Shown piece by piece: positions 34,273 through 45,608 of a stretch of 64,000 bases of DNA. Position numbers and translations under genes: made by a program. A model generated the notes under the pieces. It did not search any database. It saw only the letters and a program-made list of their open reading frames with translations, and was not told where the DNA came from. Location of the stretch: contig JAUXMY010000008.1 of the NCBI GenBank assembly GCA_030683005.1, positions 157,001 to 221,000 on the forward strand, given 5' to 3'. This DNA comes from Caulobacter sp. (GTDB taxonomy: Bacteria; Pseudomonadota; Alphaproteobacteria; Caulobacterales; Caulobacteraceae). Every line of letters begins with the position of its first letter. Position 1 is the first letter of the stretch.

Positions 34273-35502
34273 ATGTCAGCGTCCGATCAGCCCCCCGTGA
34301 CCGCCCCCGCCGCGCCGGACAAGGGGGACAGCAAGGCGCTCTACGTCCTGCTGTCGGTGGTGTTCATCAACATCGCCGGCTTCGGGGTGATCATCCCGCT
34401 GCTGCCGTTCTACGCCAAATCGTTCGGGGCGCCGGACTGGCAGGTGTTCGTGCTGTTCGCCGCCTATTCGGTCGGCAACTTCTTCGCCGAGCCGATCTGG
34501 GGTCGGCTGTCGGACCGCATCGGCCGGCGGCCGGTGCTGATGATTACCATCTTCGGCAACGCCCTGACCTATGTGCTGCTGGCCTTCGCGCCGAACCTTT
34601 GGGTGGCCTGCCTGATCCGACTGACCGGCGGGGTGCTGACCGGCAACATCTCGACCATCCAGGGCTATATCGCCGACGTCACCCCGCCCGATCGCCGCGC
34701 CGGGCGGCTGGGCCTGATGGGCGCCGCCTTCAGCCTGGGCTTCATGACCGGCCCGACGATCGGCGGCCTGCTGGCGCGCGAGGAGCTGGGCGTGGCCGGC
34801 TTCCGTCCGCCGCTGTTCTTCGCCGCCACCCTGGCGCTGGCGGCCGGCATCGGCATCTATCTGTTCGTGCGTGAGACGCGCCACGGCCACAGGGACGCTC
34901 CGCGCCGGGCGCGGCTGGCCGGGCTGAACGACGCCCTGGCCCATCCGATCATCTGGCGGGTGCTGACCGTCACCCTGATCTCCATGGCCGGGTTCGCGGG
35001 CATGGAGGCGACCTTCGGCCTGTGGGCCGAGGCGAAGTTCGGCTGGGGCCCGCGCGAGATCGGCTTCTGCTTCTTCGCCATCGCCATCACCGCCGCCACG
35101 GCCCAGGGCTTCCTGACCGGGTTCCTCGCCCGGCGGATCGGCGAGACCACGACCCTGATGATCGGCCTGACGCTGATCTTCGCGGGCTTTGCGATGCAGC
35201 CGTTCGTGCCGACCTGGCAGCTGGCCATCGTCGGCATGGTCACCGTGGCGCTGGGCCAGTCGCTGGCCTTCCCCAACATCAGCGCCATCATCTCGCGCGC
35301 CGCCTCGCCCGAGCGGCAGGGCGAGATGATGGGACTGAACACCGCCGCCGGCGCCCTGGCCCGCATCATCGGCCCGCTGATGGCCGCGCCGCTGTTCATG
35401 AACTTCGGCCCCAGCGCGCCTTTCGCCGTGGCGGCGGGCCTGTGTATCCCCGCCCTGTTCATGGCCTGGCGGGTCAGCAAGGCGATGCGCCGCTCGGCGT
35501 GA
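34273..35502 (+). CDS. TetA-like MFS drug:H+ antiporter
   Basis: A 409-residue twelve-helix transporter of the DHA1 type. The N-terminal helix motif NIAGFGVIIPLLPFYA, the loop 2-3 signature WGRLSDRIGRRPVLM (motif A) and GFMTGPTIGGLL (motif C of antiporters) are clear. Similar proteins export tetracyclines or other drugs; the substrate here is unknown. It starts at ATG 34273 after an 85-nt gap and is followed 56 nt later by the second S9 peptidase. Confidence 0.9.
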   Translation: MSASDQPPVTAPAAPDKGDSKALYVLLSVVFINIAGFGVIIPLLPFYAKSFGAPDWQVFVLFAAYSVGNFFAEPIWGRLSDRIGRRPVLMITIFGNALTYVLLAFAPNLWVACLIRLTGGVLTGNISTIQGYIADVTPPDRRAGRLGLMGAAFSLGFMTGPTIGGLLAREELGVAGFRPPLFFAATLALAAGIGIYLFVRETRHGHRDAPRRARLAGLNDALAHPIIWRVLTVTLISMAGFAGMEATFGLWAEAKFGWGPREIGFCFFAIAITAATAQGFLTGFLARRIGETTTLMIGLTLIFAGFAMQPFVPTWQLAIVGMVTVALGQSLAFPNISAIISRAASPERQGEMMGLNTAAGALARIIGPLMAAPLFMNFGPSAPFAVAAGLCIPALFMAWRVSKAMRRSA

Positions 35503-35558
35503 CTTGTTTTCCCCCGGCATGCTCGCCTAGGCTGAGACAGTTCCGGGGGGAGTCGCTG

Positions 35559-37493
35559 ATGCGTCGTGGGTTCTGGATCGCCGTCGCGGCGATGATGATT
35601 GCGGTCGGGCTTTCTGCGGCCGCGCGCGCGGCGGCGGAGCCTCCGCCCCTTTCGGCCTACGGCGCCTTGCCGGCGATCTCGGAAGTCACGCTGTCGGCCG
35701 ACGGCTCGCGCTTCGCCTTCGTCGGCGTGGCGGGCGACAACCGCAAGCTGGTGTTGCAGACCGTCGACGGCCAGCTGCTGGCGATGATGGATCTGGGCAA
35801 GGTCGATATCCAGGACCTGATCTGGGCCGGCAACGACGACATCGTCATCGTCACAACCCAGACCCGGTCTCTGCCGGAGATCGGCTGGCCGAAGTCCACC
35901 TTCTGGACGGCCCAGTCGTTCAGCATCTCCAGGAAACGCACGATCAACCTCTCCGGTCGGGTTCCGAACGCCTACGGCATGATCTTCTCGCGGCCGAAGG
36001 TCAGGATGATCAACGGGGAGCCCTTCGCCTTCTTCCGCGTGGTCTCCAGCGAGGGGACGCCCCGCTTCCTGCTGGCGCGGGTGTCGATCGCCGACGGAGC
36101 CGCGACGACGCCGGAGTTCTCTACCCTCGACGGCGAAGGCTGGCTGATCGCCGCGGACGGAAACGCGGTCGCGCGGTCGCGGTACGACAGCGCACGCGGC
36201 GGCTGGGGCGCGGCCCTGCGCCGTGGCCGCTCCGGCTGGCCGGAAGTGTTCCAGATGACCGCAGCCCTGGATTCTCCGTCGTTGATGGCGCTCAGCGCCG
36301 ACGGACAGAAGATGATCATCGCCGTACCGGGCGAGAAGGGGACGCAGTTCATCGCGGTCGGAGCCGACGGCGCGCCTGGACCGGCCCTTCCCGACGACCA
36401 ACTCTGGGACGGACTGCTGGTCGATCCTTCGACCTCGCGCCTGATCGGGGCGACCTGGACCGACGATGAACCGCGTACGGTCATGCTGGATCCCGTCGCG
36501 AAGGCCGCCTGGGACAAGGTCCTGCGCACCTTCAGGGGCCAGCGCGTGAGTCTCCGCTCCTGGACGGCCGACTGGCAGAAGATCGCCGTCTTCGTCGAGG
36601 GACCGCAGAACCCGGGCATCCACTACCTGGTCGATCTGGTCAGCAGGAAGGCGGACATCATCGGCGACGCCTATCCCGCCGTGCCGCCGGAGGCCGTTGC
36701 CGAGACGCGGGCCTGGCGGTTCAGGGCGGCCGACGGGATGGAAATCCCCGGCTACCTCACCCTGCCGCCCGGCCGCGAGGCCAGGGGCCTGCCGCTGGTC
36801 GTGCTGCCCCATGGCGGTCCCGCCGCGCGGGACGTGATCGGCTTTGACTGGTGGGCCCAGGCCCTGGCGTCGCGCGGCTATGCGGTGTTCCAGCCGAACT
36901 TCCGCGGTTCGGCCGGCGTCACACCGGAGCTGCAGGTCGCCGGCTACGGCGAGTGGGGCCGCAAGATGCAGACCGATCTCTCCGACGGCGTTCGCGCGCT
37001 GGCGGCCGAGGGGCTGATCGACCCGCGGCGGGTCTGTATCGCCGGCGCCAGCTATGGCGGCTATGCCGCCGCCGCGGGCGTCACCCTTGAGCGCGGCGTC
37101 TACCGTTGCGCTGTCGCCGTGGCGCCGGTCACCGACCTGCCGAAGTTTCTGGACTGGCGGGCGGACCGCTCGGGCGAGAAATCGGAAGCCGTCCGCTACT
37201 GGAGCCGCTTCTGGGGCGCGAGCAACGGCTCCGATCCGGTGCTGGTGCAGATCTCGCCGGCCCGCCAGGCCGCTTCGGCCAATGCGCCGGTGTTGCTGAT
37301 CCACGGCAAGGACGACGTCACCGTGCCCTACGAACAGTCGGTGCTAATGGCCGACGCGCTGCGCAAGGCCGGCAAGCCCGTCGAGCTGGTCACCCTGACC
37401 GGCGAGGACCACTACCTGACCCGGCCGGCCACCCGACAACAGATGCTGGAGTCGCTGGTCGCCTTCCTGCTCAAGCACAATCCGCCGGACTGA
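35559..37493 (+). CDS. Secreted S9 prolyl oligopeptidase-family peptidase, copy 2
   Basis: A 644-residue paralog of the gene at 31655. The signal peptide MRRGFWIAVAAMMIAVGLSA ends near AARA-A. The same landmarks occur: PPPLSAYGALP at the mature N-terminus, PHGGPAARDVIGFDWWAQ, GASYGGYAAAAG with Ser498, GKDDVTV and GEDHYL with the catalytic Asp and His, and the terminal KHNPPD. GGGGGGAG precedes ATG 35559. Differences concentrate in the propeller, which could alter substrate entry. Confidence 0.92.
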   Translation: MRRGFWIAVAAMMIAVGLSAAARAAAEPPPLSAYGALPAISEVTLSADGSRFAFVGVAGDNRKLVLQTVDGQLLAMMDLGKVDIQDLIWAGNDDIVIVTTQTRSLPEIGWPKSTFWTAQSFSISRKRTINLSGRVPNAYGMIFSRPKVRMINGEPFAFFRVVSSEGTPRFLLARVSIADGAATTPEFSTLDGEGWLIAADGNAVARSRYDSARGGWGAALRRGRSGWPEVFQMTAALDSPSLMALSADGQKMIIAVPGEKGTQFIAVGADGAPGPALPDDQLWDGLLVDPSTSRLIGATWTDDEPRTVMLDPVAKAAWDKVLRTFRGQRVSLRSWTADWQKIAVFVEGPQNPGIHYLVDLVSRKADIIGDAYPAVPPEAVAETRAWRFRAADGMEIPGYLTLPPGREARGLPLVVLPHGGPAARDVIGFDWWAQALASRGYAVFQPNFRGSAGVTPELQVAGYGEWGRKMQTDLSDGVRALAAEGLIDPRRVCIAGASYGGYAAAAGVTLERGVYRCAVAVAPVTDLPKFLDWRADRSGEKSEAVRYWSRFWGASNGSDPVLVQISPARQAASANAPVLLIHGKDDVTVPYEQSVLMADALRKAGKPVELVTLTGEDHYLTRPATRQQMLESLVAFLLKHNPPD

Positions 37494-37556
37494 CCGCAAG
37501 GCGCGGCAGGCGTCGCGCCCGCGCCAATCATGAGCGCGAATTCATGCTGTCGCCTC

Positions 37557-37568
37557 TTGTCCGGACAA
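37557..37568. promoter_or_regulatory. Perfect 12-bp palindrome upstream of marR-type gene
   Basis: TTGTCCGGACAA lies 25 nt before the ATG at 37594. MarR proteins usually bind short palindromes over their own promoter, and TTGTCC could also be a -35 hexamer. Operator function is inferred from position and symmetry only. Confidence 0.4.
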
Positions 37569-37593
37569 TCCGTTACCGCTTACAGATAGCCCC

Positions 37594-38067
37594 ATGAGCG
37601 ACACGGAAACTCCCTCCAGCAAGGCGTTCGGCTCCCGGCTGCGCAAACTGGTCGAACGGCTCGACCGCGACGTCCAGGCGCTTTACCGCGAGGCGGGGGC
37701 AAGCTTTGAGCCGCGCTGGTACGCGGTGTTCACCTGCCTGCGCGACGACGGCCCCGCCACGGTCGGCGATCTGGCCCAGCGGCTCGACATCACCCACGCG
37801 GCGGTCAGTCAGGTGCGCTCGGCTCTGCTCGCCGAGGGCCTGATCGAGACCCGCGCCGATCCGGGGGACGGCCGCCGCCATGTCCTCACCCTGACGCCCA
37901 AAGGCGCCGCCACGGCGCTGCAGCTGCAACCTCTGTGGGACGCCATCAACGCCGCGACCGCCCGGATGCTGGCCGACGAGACGCCCGGCCTGCTCCACGA
38001 GCTCGAAAGCCTGTCCCGGGCCCTGGATCGCCAGTCGATCCAGGCCCGCGTCAAAGACATCCTCTGA
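37594..38067 (+). CDS. MarR-family transcriptional regulator
   Basis: A 157-residue winged-helix regulator: ATVGDLAQRLDITHAAVSQVRSALLAEGLIE is the helix-turn-helix and RADPGDGRRHVLTLTPKG the wing. No sensing Cys like that of OhrR is present near the N-terminus. Its stop is 11 nt before the S41 peptidase start, so it probably autoregulates and controls that gene. No good Shine-Dalgarno precedes ATG 37594; a leaderless message is possible. Confidence 0.88.
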   Translation: MSDTETPSSKAFGSRLRKLVERLDRDVQALYREAGASFEPRWYAVFTCLRDDGPATVGDLAQRLDITHAAVSQVRSALLAEGLIETRADPGDGRRHVLTLTPKGAATALQLQPLWDAINAATARMLADETPGLLHELESLSRALDRQSIQARVKDIL

Positions 38068-38078
38068 ACGGACCTGCC

Positions 38079-39425
<1,347 letters not shown>

Positions 39426-39546
39426 GCTTGCCTTGGCCCGGCCTTTGGCGTATTAGCCCCGCCTTCCTGAACCGCCGGGCCAAATGGCATGCCTTGGCGG
39501 CTCTTTATGCGTCTCTCCAGAGGACAGGGCCCCGGCCCTGAGCAAA

Positions 39547-39747
39547 ATGCCCAAACTGAAGACCAAGTCTGGCGCCAAAAAGCGCTTCAAGATCACGGCG
39601 ACCGGCAAGCTGAAGGCCGGCGTGGCCGGCAAGCGCCACCGCCTGATCAGCCACAACGGCAAGTACATCCGCCAACAGCGCGGCACGAAGGTCATGAGCG
39701 CTTCGGACACGAAGACGATCAAGTCCTACCTGCCCTACGGCCTGTAA
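39547..39747 (+). CDS. rpmI: 50S ribosomal protein L35
   Basis: 66 residues, [20 protein letters not shown]...KSYLPYGL, the standard L35 sequence. It is 16 nt upstream of rplT. A CAGGG/CCCTG-type hairpin (39525-39540) sits just before the start and could play a part in translational control, as L20 represses this operon in other bacteria. A promoter-like TTGCCT ... TATTAG lies near 39428-39455 in the 121-nt gap. Confidence 0.96.
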   Translation: MPKLKTKSGAKKRFKITATGKLKAGVAGKRHRLISHNGKYIRQQRGTKVMSASDTKTIKSYLPYGL

Positions 39748-39763
39748 GAAGGAGCGCTGAGAA

Positions 39764-40120
39764 ATGGCTCGCGTCAAACGGGGCGTCACCGCCCACGCCA
39801 AGCACAAGAAGGTTCTTGAACAGGCCAAGGGTTTCTACGGCCGCCGCAAGAACACCATCCGCACGGCCAAGGCCGCTGTCGACAAGGCCGGCCAGTACGC
39901 CTACCGCGACCGCAAGGTCCGCAAGCGCAGCTTCCGCAGCCTGTGGATCCAGCGCATCAACGCCGCCGCGCGTCTGGAAGGCTTCACCTACTCGCAGTTT
40001 ATCCACGGCCTGGACCTGTCGGGCATCGAGATCGACCGCAAGGTCCTCTCCGACATCGCCGGTCAAGACCCGACCGCGTTCAAGGCCATCGCTGACAAGG
40101 TTCGCGCCGCGCTGGCTTGA
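39764..40120 (+). CDS. rplT: 50S ribosomal protein L20
   Basis: 118 residues of canonical L20: [53 protein letters not shown] and [21 protein letters not shown]20 binds 23S rRNA early in 50S assembly and commonly autoregulates rpmI-rplT. AAGGAG precedes the ATG. A terminator follows, so pheST is transcribed separately. Confidence 0.97.
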   Translation: MARVKRGVTAHAKHKKVLEQAKGFYGRRKNTIRTAKAAVDKAGQYAYRDRKVRKRSFRSLWIQRINAAARLEGFTYSQFIHGLDLSGIEIDRKVLSDIAGQDPTAFKAIADKVRAALA

Positions 40121-40151
40121 TGCTTGGGGCCTGTCCCCGATGATCTTCAAG

Positions 40152-40184
40152 AAGCCCTCCGGTGTGAGCCGGGGGGCTTTTTAT
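40152..40184 (+). terminator. Rho-independent terminator of rpmI-rplT
   Basis: Stem AAGCCCTCCGG (40152-40162) / CCGGGGGGCTT with one G-T wobble, short loop, then a TTTTTATTT tail. It lies 32 nt after the rplT stop. Confidence 0.85.
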
Positions 40185-40224
40185 TTGTTCCCACGCCAAG
40201 CCTCCGCCCCCTTGGAGAAGTCCA

Positions 40225-40659
40225 ATGGACATTCCCATAAAGCTGACTTCCGACCACCTCATCTACCAGCCGTCCGCGCATGACTCGCACATCGAGATGC
40301 TCATGTTTCGGAAGCACGAAGTCAGGCTCGGCATGCGTCCCGAACGCGGCGAACGGTACGAACTGCGGCTGGAAGGTGTCAGCTACCTGCGGGGCGACGA
40401 CCTTCGCGAAGGCAACATTGTCGATGGCATTGAACTGACCGTCGGACGGCCAGCGGACGAGACCGTCACCAGAAGCCTCATCGAGGGCCCGCATCCGAGT
40501 GCGGCCCAGACATATCATGACGCCCATGAGGCCTTCGTCGCTAAAACCCTCGCAGCCATCGCCTCCGGAGACCGCACGCTCGTCCGAATCGACGCCGCCT
40601 ACGGGTTGGGTCTGTTAGCGCTGTGCGACAAGGTCACTGCCTGGAAGCTGGAGTCGTGA
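40225..40659 (+). CDS. Hypothetical protein coupled to a deacetylase
   Basis: A 144-residue soluble protein, mostly beta-strand in its first half (IEMLMFRKHEVRLGMRPERG, YELRLEGVSYLRGDDL) with a C-terminal helix. No family, signal peptide or membrane segment is recognised. GGAGAAG precedes ATG 40225. Its TGA overlaps the GTG start of the polysaccharide deacetylase. GC content is somewhat lower than its neighbours. It lies between rplT and pheS. Confidence 0.75.
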   Translation: MDIPIKLTSDHLIYQPSAHDSHIEMLMFRKHEVRLGMRPERGERYELRLEGVSYLRGDDLREGNIVDGIELTVGRPADETVTRSLIEGPHPSAAQTYHDAHEAFVAKTLAAIASGDRTLVRIDAAYGLGLLALCDKVTAWKLES

Positions 40660-41579
40660 ACATTCGCACTGGCATCGCCACCGTCGCGACTGTCCTGCTC
40701 CTCGCAGGGCAGGCCGCCGCGCAGCCGCGCACCGTGGCCGTGACCTTCGACGACCTGCCCTACCAGGCGTCGGCGGCGGAGCTGTGCGACGCCGATACGC
40801 TCGCCGCCCTGACGGACGGCTTCATCGCGATGCTGAAACCGCTCGATGCCCGGGCGACCCTGTTCATCAACCGCGGCAAGGTCTGCGCCGCGCAGGCGGA
40901 CCGGATGCGGGGATTGCTCACCGGCTGGCTGGCCGGCGGATTCGTGCTGGGCAACCACACGGCAAACCATCCCAACATCCACCGGATGACGGTCGAGGCG
41001 TGGCTGGCCGACGTCGAGGCGGGCGACATCGGCGGCCCGGCCAGTGCGCCGAAGTACTTCCGTCATCCCTATCTCTTCACCGGCGAGACGCCGGAGAAGA
41101 AGGCCGCCATGGCCGCGGGGCTGGCCGAGCGCGGCTACACCGTCGCGCCGGTGACCATCGACAACAACGACTGGATGTTCGCCGCCGTCTACCGCAAGGC
41201 CGACCTGGCCGGCGACGGGGCGCTGAAGCGGCGCATCGGCGAGGCCTATGTGAAGCATATGGCCGACGTGCTCGACCACTACGAGCCCTACAGCGCCGAG
41301 CTGACCGGCGGGCGCGAGCCGGCGCAGGTGCTGCTGCTGCACGCCAACCACCTGAACCGCGACTGGTACCCGCAGATCCACGCCCTGTACCTGAAGCGCG
41401 GATATCGCTTCGTGTCGCTTGAGGAGGCGCTGAGGGATCCGGTCTACGCGCTGCCGGAGACCTACGTGAAGGCGAACGGCGTCTCCTGGCTGCACCGCTG
41501 GACCGTCAGCGCCGGCCGGCCGATCCGCTGGGAGCCCGACCCGCCCGACTGGATCGTCAAAGCCTACGAAGCCAAGTGA
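40656..41579 (+). CDS. Secreted polysaccharide deacetylase (NodB fold)
   Basis: A 307-residue protein with a signal peptide (IATVATVLLLAGQAAAQ). NodB motifs: VAVTFDDLPY (motif 1, catalytic Asp and metal Asp), GNHTANHPNIHRM (motif 2, His ligands) and RHPYLFTG (motif 3). It would remove acetyl groups from a cell-wall or capsule glycan in the periplasm. The start is GTG 40656, sharing GTGA with the stop of the upstream hypothetical gene; GGAG lies just upstream. Confidence 0.88.
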   Translation: MNIRTGIATVATVLLLAGQAAAQPRTVAVTFDDLPYQASAAELCDADTLAALTDGFIAMLKPLDARATLFINRGKVCAAQADRMRGLLTGWLAGGFVLGNHTANHPNIHRMTVEAWLADVEAGDIGGPASAPKYFRHPYLFTGETPEKKAAMAAGLAERGYTVAPVTIDNNDWMFAAVYRKADLAGDGALKRRIGEAYVKHMADVLDHYEPYSAELTGGREPAQVLLLHANHLNRDWYPQIHALYLKRGYRFVSLEEALRDPVYALPETYVKANGVSWLHRWTVSAGRPIRWEPDPPDWIVKAYEAK

Positions 41580-41613
41580 CGAACCCCCTTTGGACCGCTA
41601 GACGGACACCGTC

Positions 41614-42726
41614 ATGACCGATCTCAACACCCTCGAAACCGACCTGTCGGCCCAGATCGCCGCCGCCGCCGATGTCGCCGCGCTGGAGGCCATCCGCGTC
41701 GCCGCGCTCGGCAAGTCCGGCTCCATCTCCGGCCTGCTCAAGACCCTCGGCTCGATGAGCCCCGAGGAGCGCCGCGAAGCCGGCCCGGCCATCAACGGCC
41801 TGCGCGACCGCGTGCAGACCGCCATCGGCGCGCGCAAGGCCGCCCTCGAGGCCGCAGAGCTCGACGCCCGCCTGGCCGCCGAGCGCCTGGACCTCACCCT
41901 GCCCGCCCCGGCCCGCCGCAAGGGCTCGGTGCACCCGACCATGCAGGTGCAGGACGAGATGATCGCCATCTTCGCCGAGATGGGCTTCTCCGTCGCCGAA
42001 GGGCCGGACATCGAGACCGACTTCAACAACTTCACCGCCCTGAACTTCCCCGAGAAGCACCCGGCGCGGGAGATGCACGACACCTTCTTCTTCAATCCCG
42101 GCCCCGACGGCGACAGGAAGCTTCTCCGCACCCACACCCGCCCGGTGCAGGTGCGGTCGATGAAGAAGACCAACACCCCGCCCCCGGCGCCGTGGATCGC
42201 CACCGGCATGGAGCCGCCGATCCGCATCGTCGTGCCCGGCCGCACCTATCGCTGCGACAGCGACGCGACCCACACGCCGATGTTCCATCAGATGGAGGGC
42301 CTGGTGATCGACAAGGGCATCCACATGGGCCACCTGAAGTGGACGCTGGAAACCTTCATCGCGCGGTTCTTCGAGACGCCGGAGGTGGTGACGCGGTTCC
42401 GCCCGCACCACTTCCCGTTCACCGAGCCCAGCGCCGAGATGGACGTCGGCTGCGACCGCTCCGGCGGCGAGATCCGCATCGGCACGGGCAGCGACTGGCT
42501 GGAGATCCTCGGCTGCGGGATGGTCCATCCCAACGTGCTGCGTCACTGCGGCATCGACCCGGACGTCTACCAGGGCTTCGCCTTCGGCCTCGGCATCGAC
42601 CGGCTGGGGATGCTGAAGTACGGCATGCCCGACCTGCGCGACATGTTCGAGAGCGACACCCGGTGGCTCGGCCACTACGGCTTCTCCGCCTTCGCCGCCC
42701 CCAACCCCGCCACGGGACTAAGCTGA
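41614..42726 (+). CDS. pheS: Phenylalanine-tRNA ligase alpha subunit
   Basis: The catalytic subunit (370 aa) of the alpha2-beta2 synthetase. An N-terminal coiled coil (about residues 1-95) binds tRNA. Class II motifs follow: [38 protein letters not shown], and the motif 3 region [28 protein letters not shown] overlap couples it to the small gene at 42726, which in turn overlaps pheT. No Phe-rich leader peptide was found in the short gap upstream. Confidence 0.97.
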   Translation: MTDLNTLETDLSAQIAAAADVAALEAIRVAALGKSGSISGLLKTLGSMSPEERREAGPAINGLRDRVQTAIGARKAALEAAELDARLAAERLDLTLPAPARRKGSVHPTMQVQDEMIAIFAEMGFSVAEGPDIETDFNNFTALNFPEKHPAREMHDTFFFNPGPDGDRKLLRTHTRPVQVRSMKKTNTPPPAPWIATGMEPPIRIVVPGRTYRCDSDATHTPMFHQMEGLVIDKGIHMGHLKWTLETFIARFFETPEVVTRFRPHHFPFTEPSAEMDVGCDRSGGEIRIGTGSDWLEILGCGMVHPNVLRHCGIDPDVYQGFAFGLGIDRLGMLKYGMPDLRDMFESDTRWLGHYGFSAFAAPNPATGLS

Positions 42727-43109
42727 TGACCACCCCCCGCAACTGGACCGTCGCCGCCGACTACTCGGCCACCACCTTCGAAGGCGTCGCGGTCAGCCTG
42801 TTCGAACTTTACCGGAACCGCCTGGCGGCCGGTCAGCAGGTCATCGAGGGCGTCACCTTCAATGACTGCCTGATCGAGGGTCCTTCCGTCGCCCTGGTGA
42901 TCGACGGCTGCACCTTCAACAACGTCAGCTTCGGCGCCTCGGGCGGCGACATGCGCAACGTCGTCCTGCACCCCGCCTCGCCGACCTCGGTGACCGGCGC
43001 CATTCCGGTTCAGGGCTGCCGGTTCGACACCGTCCAGTTCTTCGGCGTCGGCTTCACCGGCAATCCCGACTTCCTCCAGCAACTGCTCGGCCTCGGTACG
43101 CCCCAATGA
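42726..43109 (+). CDS. Unknown small protein inserted between pheS and pheT
   Basis: 127 residues. Repeating short beta-strand units such as [29 protein letters not shown] and [16 protein letters not shown] look like coils of a small beta-helix related to pentapeptide-type folds. No signal peptide. The start shares one base with the pheS stop (TGATG) and the stop overlaps the pheT start (ATGA), so translation of all three is coupled. Equal expression with the synthetase is implied. No family is recognised. Confidence 0.82.
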   Translation: MTTPRNWTVAADYSATTFEGVAVSLFELYRNRLAAGQQVIEGVTFNDCLIEGPSVALVIDGCTFNNVSFGASGGDMRNVVLHPASPTSVTGAIPVQGCRFDTVQFFGVGFTGNPDFLQQLLGLGTPQ

Positions 43110-45508
43110 AGTTCACCCTGTCCTGGCTGAAGGACCATCTCGACACCGACTGCAGCGTGCCGCAGGTCGTTAAGGCCATGACCATGGCCGGCCTCGAGGT
43201 CGAGCACGTCACCGACCCGGCGACGAAGCTGGCGCCTTTCACGGTAGCGAAGATCGTCGAGGCGGTTCAGCATCCCAACGCCGACCGCCTGCGGGTCTGT
43301 CAGGTCGACACCGTCGATGGCCGCAAGGAGATCGTCTGCGGGGCGCCCAACGCCCGCGCCGGCCTGACCACCATCTACGCCCCCATCGGCGCTTACGTGC
43401 CGGGTCTGGGTGTCACCCTTGTCGAGAAGCCCGTGCGCGGCGTGGTGTCCAACGGCATGCTCTGCTCGGCCGCCGAGATGGAAACCGCCGAAGAGTCCGA
43501 CGGCATCCTGGAGCTGCCCGACGACCTCGCCGTCGGCGTGCCCGCGGCCGTGGCCCTGGCCCAGGAGGCTGTGATCGACTTCGAGGTCACGCCCAACCGG
43601 CCCGACTGGCTGGGCGTCGCCGGCATCGCCCGCGACCTGTCCGCCGCCGGCCTCGGCCGGCTGAAGACCCCGGCCGTCAAGCCGGTCCCCGGGACCTTCC
43701 CCTGCCCGATCAGCATCAAGGTCGACGGCGACGCCTGCCAGGTCTTCTCCGGCAGGGTGATCCGCGGCGTGAAGAACGGGCCCAGCCCCGAATGGCTGCA
43801 GGCGCGGCTCAAGGCTGTCGGCCTGCGCCCGATCAACGCCCTGGTCGATGTCACCAACCTGATCAGCTACGACCGCGCGCGGCCGCTGCACGTCTACGAT
43901 CTGGCCAAACTGGTCGGGACGACGATCGAGGCGCGGCTGGGTCGTCACGGCGTCAACGGCGACGAGCATCTGATCGCGTTGGACGGCAAGACCTACGAAC
44001 TGACGCCGGAGATGAGCGTCATCTCCGATGCGGACGGCGAACGGCCTGTGGGGCTGGGCGGCGTCATGGGCGGCGAGAGCACCGGCTGCTCGGAGGAAAC
44101 CACCGATGTCTTCGTCGAAAGCGCCTGGTTCGATCCCATCCGTACTGCCCAGACTGGGCGCACGACCGGCATCACCTCTGACGCGCAGTACCGGTTCGCC
44201 CGTGGTGTGGATACGCATTTCGTGGTCCCGGGCCTGGAGCTGGCCACGGCCCTCATCCTCGAGCTCTGCGGCGGCGAGCCCAGCGACATCGTCGTCGCCG
44301 GAGAGCCCCTGCCCGCCCCGGAACCCATCGCCTTCGACCCGGCCTACGTCCATCAACTCGCGGGCCTGAACATCCCGCGCGACGGGGTGATCGACATCCT
44401 GGCCAGGCTCGGCTTCGAGATCGACAAGGGCCACGCCACGCTGGCCGTCACCCCGCCGACCTGGCGTCGCGACGTCGAGGGCAAGGCCGACCTGGTCGAG
44501 GAAGTGGCCCGCATCGCCGGCTATGACGCCCTGCCCGCCACGCCGCTGCCGGAGACGCCCCGGCAGGCCGGCGGCGTGCTGACCGCCCGCCAGAACCGCG
44601 GCCGCATCGCCCGCCGGGCGCTGGCGGCGACCGGCTACAGCGAGGCGCTGACCTGGTCCTTCACCGGCAACGCCGTGGCCCGCCTGTTCGGCGGCGGCGC
44701 CGAGGCGCTGGTGCTGGCCAACCCGATGTCGGCCGAGATCGACACCATGCGACCCTCGATCCTGCCGAACCTGATCGAGGCGGCCGGCCGCAACGCGCGG
44801 CGCGGCTTCCCGGACGCGGCCCTGTTCGAGGTCGGGCCGGTGTTCGCCGGCGACCAGCCGCAGGACCAGCGTCTGGCCGTGGCCGCCATCCTGGCCCCGC
44901 ACGCCCCGCGCGGCTGGGACAAGCGACCGCCCGAAGACCTGTTCACGGTCAAGGCCGATCTGCTGGCCCTGCTGGAGGAAATGGGCGCGCCCGTCGGCTC
45001 GCTGCAGACCGCCCAGGGCTCGGCCTCGTCCTGGTGGCACCCGGGCCGCTCGGCGCGCCTGCAGCTGGGCCCCAGGGCGGTGATCGCCGAGTTCGGCGAG
45101 CTGCACCCGGCCGTGCTCAAGGCGATGGACGTCGACGGACCGGTCTACGGCTTCGAGATCTGGGTCGAGGCTATCCCCGAGCCCAAAAAGAAGGCGACGA
45201 AGACCAAGGGCGCGCCGTCGCTCTCGCCGCTGATGCCGTTGAGCCGCGACTTCGCCTTCCTGCTGGACGAGAGCAAGGCGGCCGGGGACCTGGTCAAGGC
45301 CGTGGCCGGCGCCGACAAGGCGCTGATCGCCGGTGCGCGGGTGTTCGACGTCTACCAGGGCCAGGGCGTGCCGGAGGGCCGCAAGTCGGTCGCCGTGGAG
45401 GTCACCGTCCAGCCCCGAGACAAGACCCTGACCGAGGCCGAGATCGAGGCCCTGTCGGCCCAGGTCGTGGCGGCGGCGGCCAAGGCGGGCGGCGCGCTGC
45501 GCGGATGA
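43106..45508 (+). CDS. pheT: Phenylalanine-tRNA ligase beta subunit
   Basis: An 800-residue structural and editing subunit. An N-terminal tRNA-binding OB fold (about 40-150, with [13 protein letters not shown] and GMLCSAAEM) is followed by the B3/B4 editing domain ([20 protein letters not shown]), the B5 domain, the class II-like core (ALTWSFTGN) and the C-terminal anticodon-binding FDX-ACB domain ([15 protein letters not shown]). Full length and intact. It is translationally coupled to the small gene before it. Confidence 0.97.
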   Translation: MKFTLSWLKDHLDTDCSVPQVVKAMTMAGLEVEHVTDPATKLAPFTVAKIVEAVQHPNADRLRVCQVDTVDGRKEIVCGAPNARAGLTTIYAPIGAYVPGLGVTLVEKPVRGVVSNGMLCSAAEMETAEESDGILELPDDLAVGVPAAVALAQEAVIDFEVTPNRPDWLGVAGIARDLSAAGLGRLKTPAVKPVPGTFPCPISIKVDGDACQVFSGRVIRGVKNGPSPEWLQARLKAVGLRPINALVDVTNLISYDRARPLHVYDLAKLVGTTIEARLGRHGVNGDEHLIALDGKTYELTPEMSVISDADGERPVGLGGVMGGESTGCSEETTDVFVESAWFDPIRTAQTGRTTGITSDAQYRFARGVDTHFVVPGLELATALILELCGGEPSDIVVAGEPLPAPEPIAFDPAYVHQLAGLNIPRDGVIDILARLGFEIDKGHATLAVTPPTWRRDVEGKADLVEEVARIAGYDALPATPLPETPRQAGGVLTARQNRGRIARRALAATGYSEALTWSFTGNAVARLFGGGAEALVLANPMSAEIDTMRPSILPNLIEAAGRNARRGFPDAALFEVGPVFAGDQPQDQRLAVAAILAPHAPRGWDKRPPEDLFTVKADLLALLEEMGAPVGSLQTAQGSASSWWHPGRSARLQLGPRAVIAEFGELHPAVLKAMDVDGPVYGFEIWVEAIPEPKKKATKTKGAPSLSPLMPLSRDFAFLLDESKAAGDLVKAVAGADKALIAGARVFDVYQGQGVPEGRKSVAVEVTVQPRDKTLTEAEIEALSAQVVAAAAKAGGALRG

Positions 45509-45608
45509 CGGTGCGGAGGTGCGGTTCCCCGAGGACCCGCGCCGCGAGCCCTGCGGGTCCATAGCCGTGTTCGAGGGCCTGTACGGAAGCTGGAGCAGCG
45601 GTAGCCAT

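Noticed and set aside
40225..45508. Possible Phe-attenuator leader ahead of pheS
   Set aside because: No Phe-rich short frame or terminator/antiterminator pair was found in the 34-nt gap before pheS.
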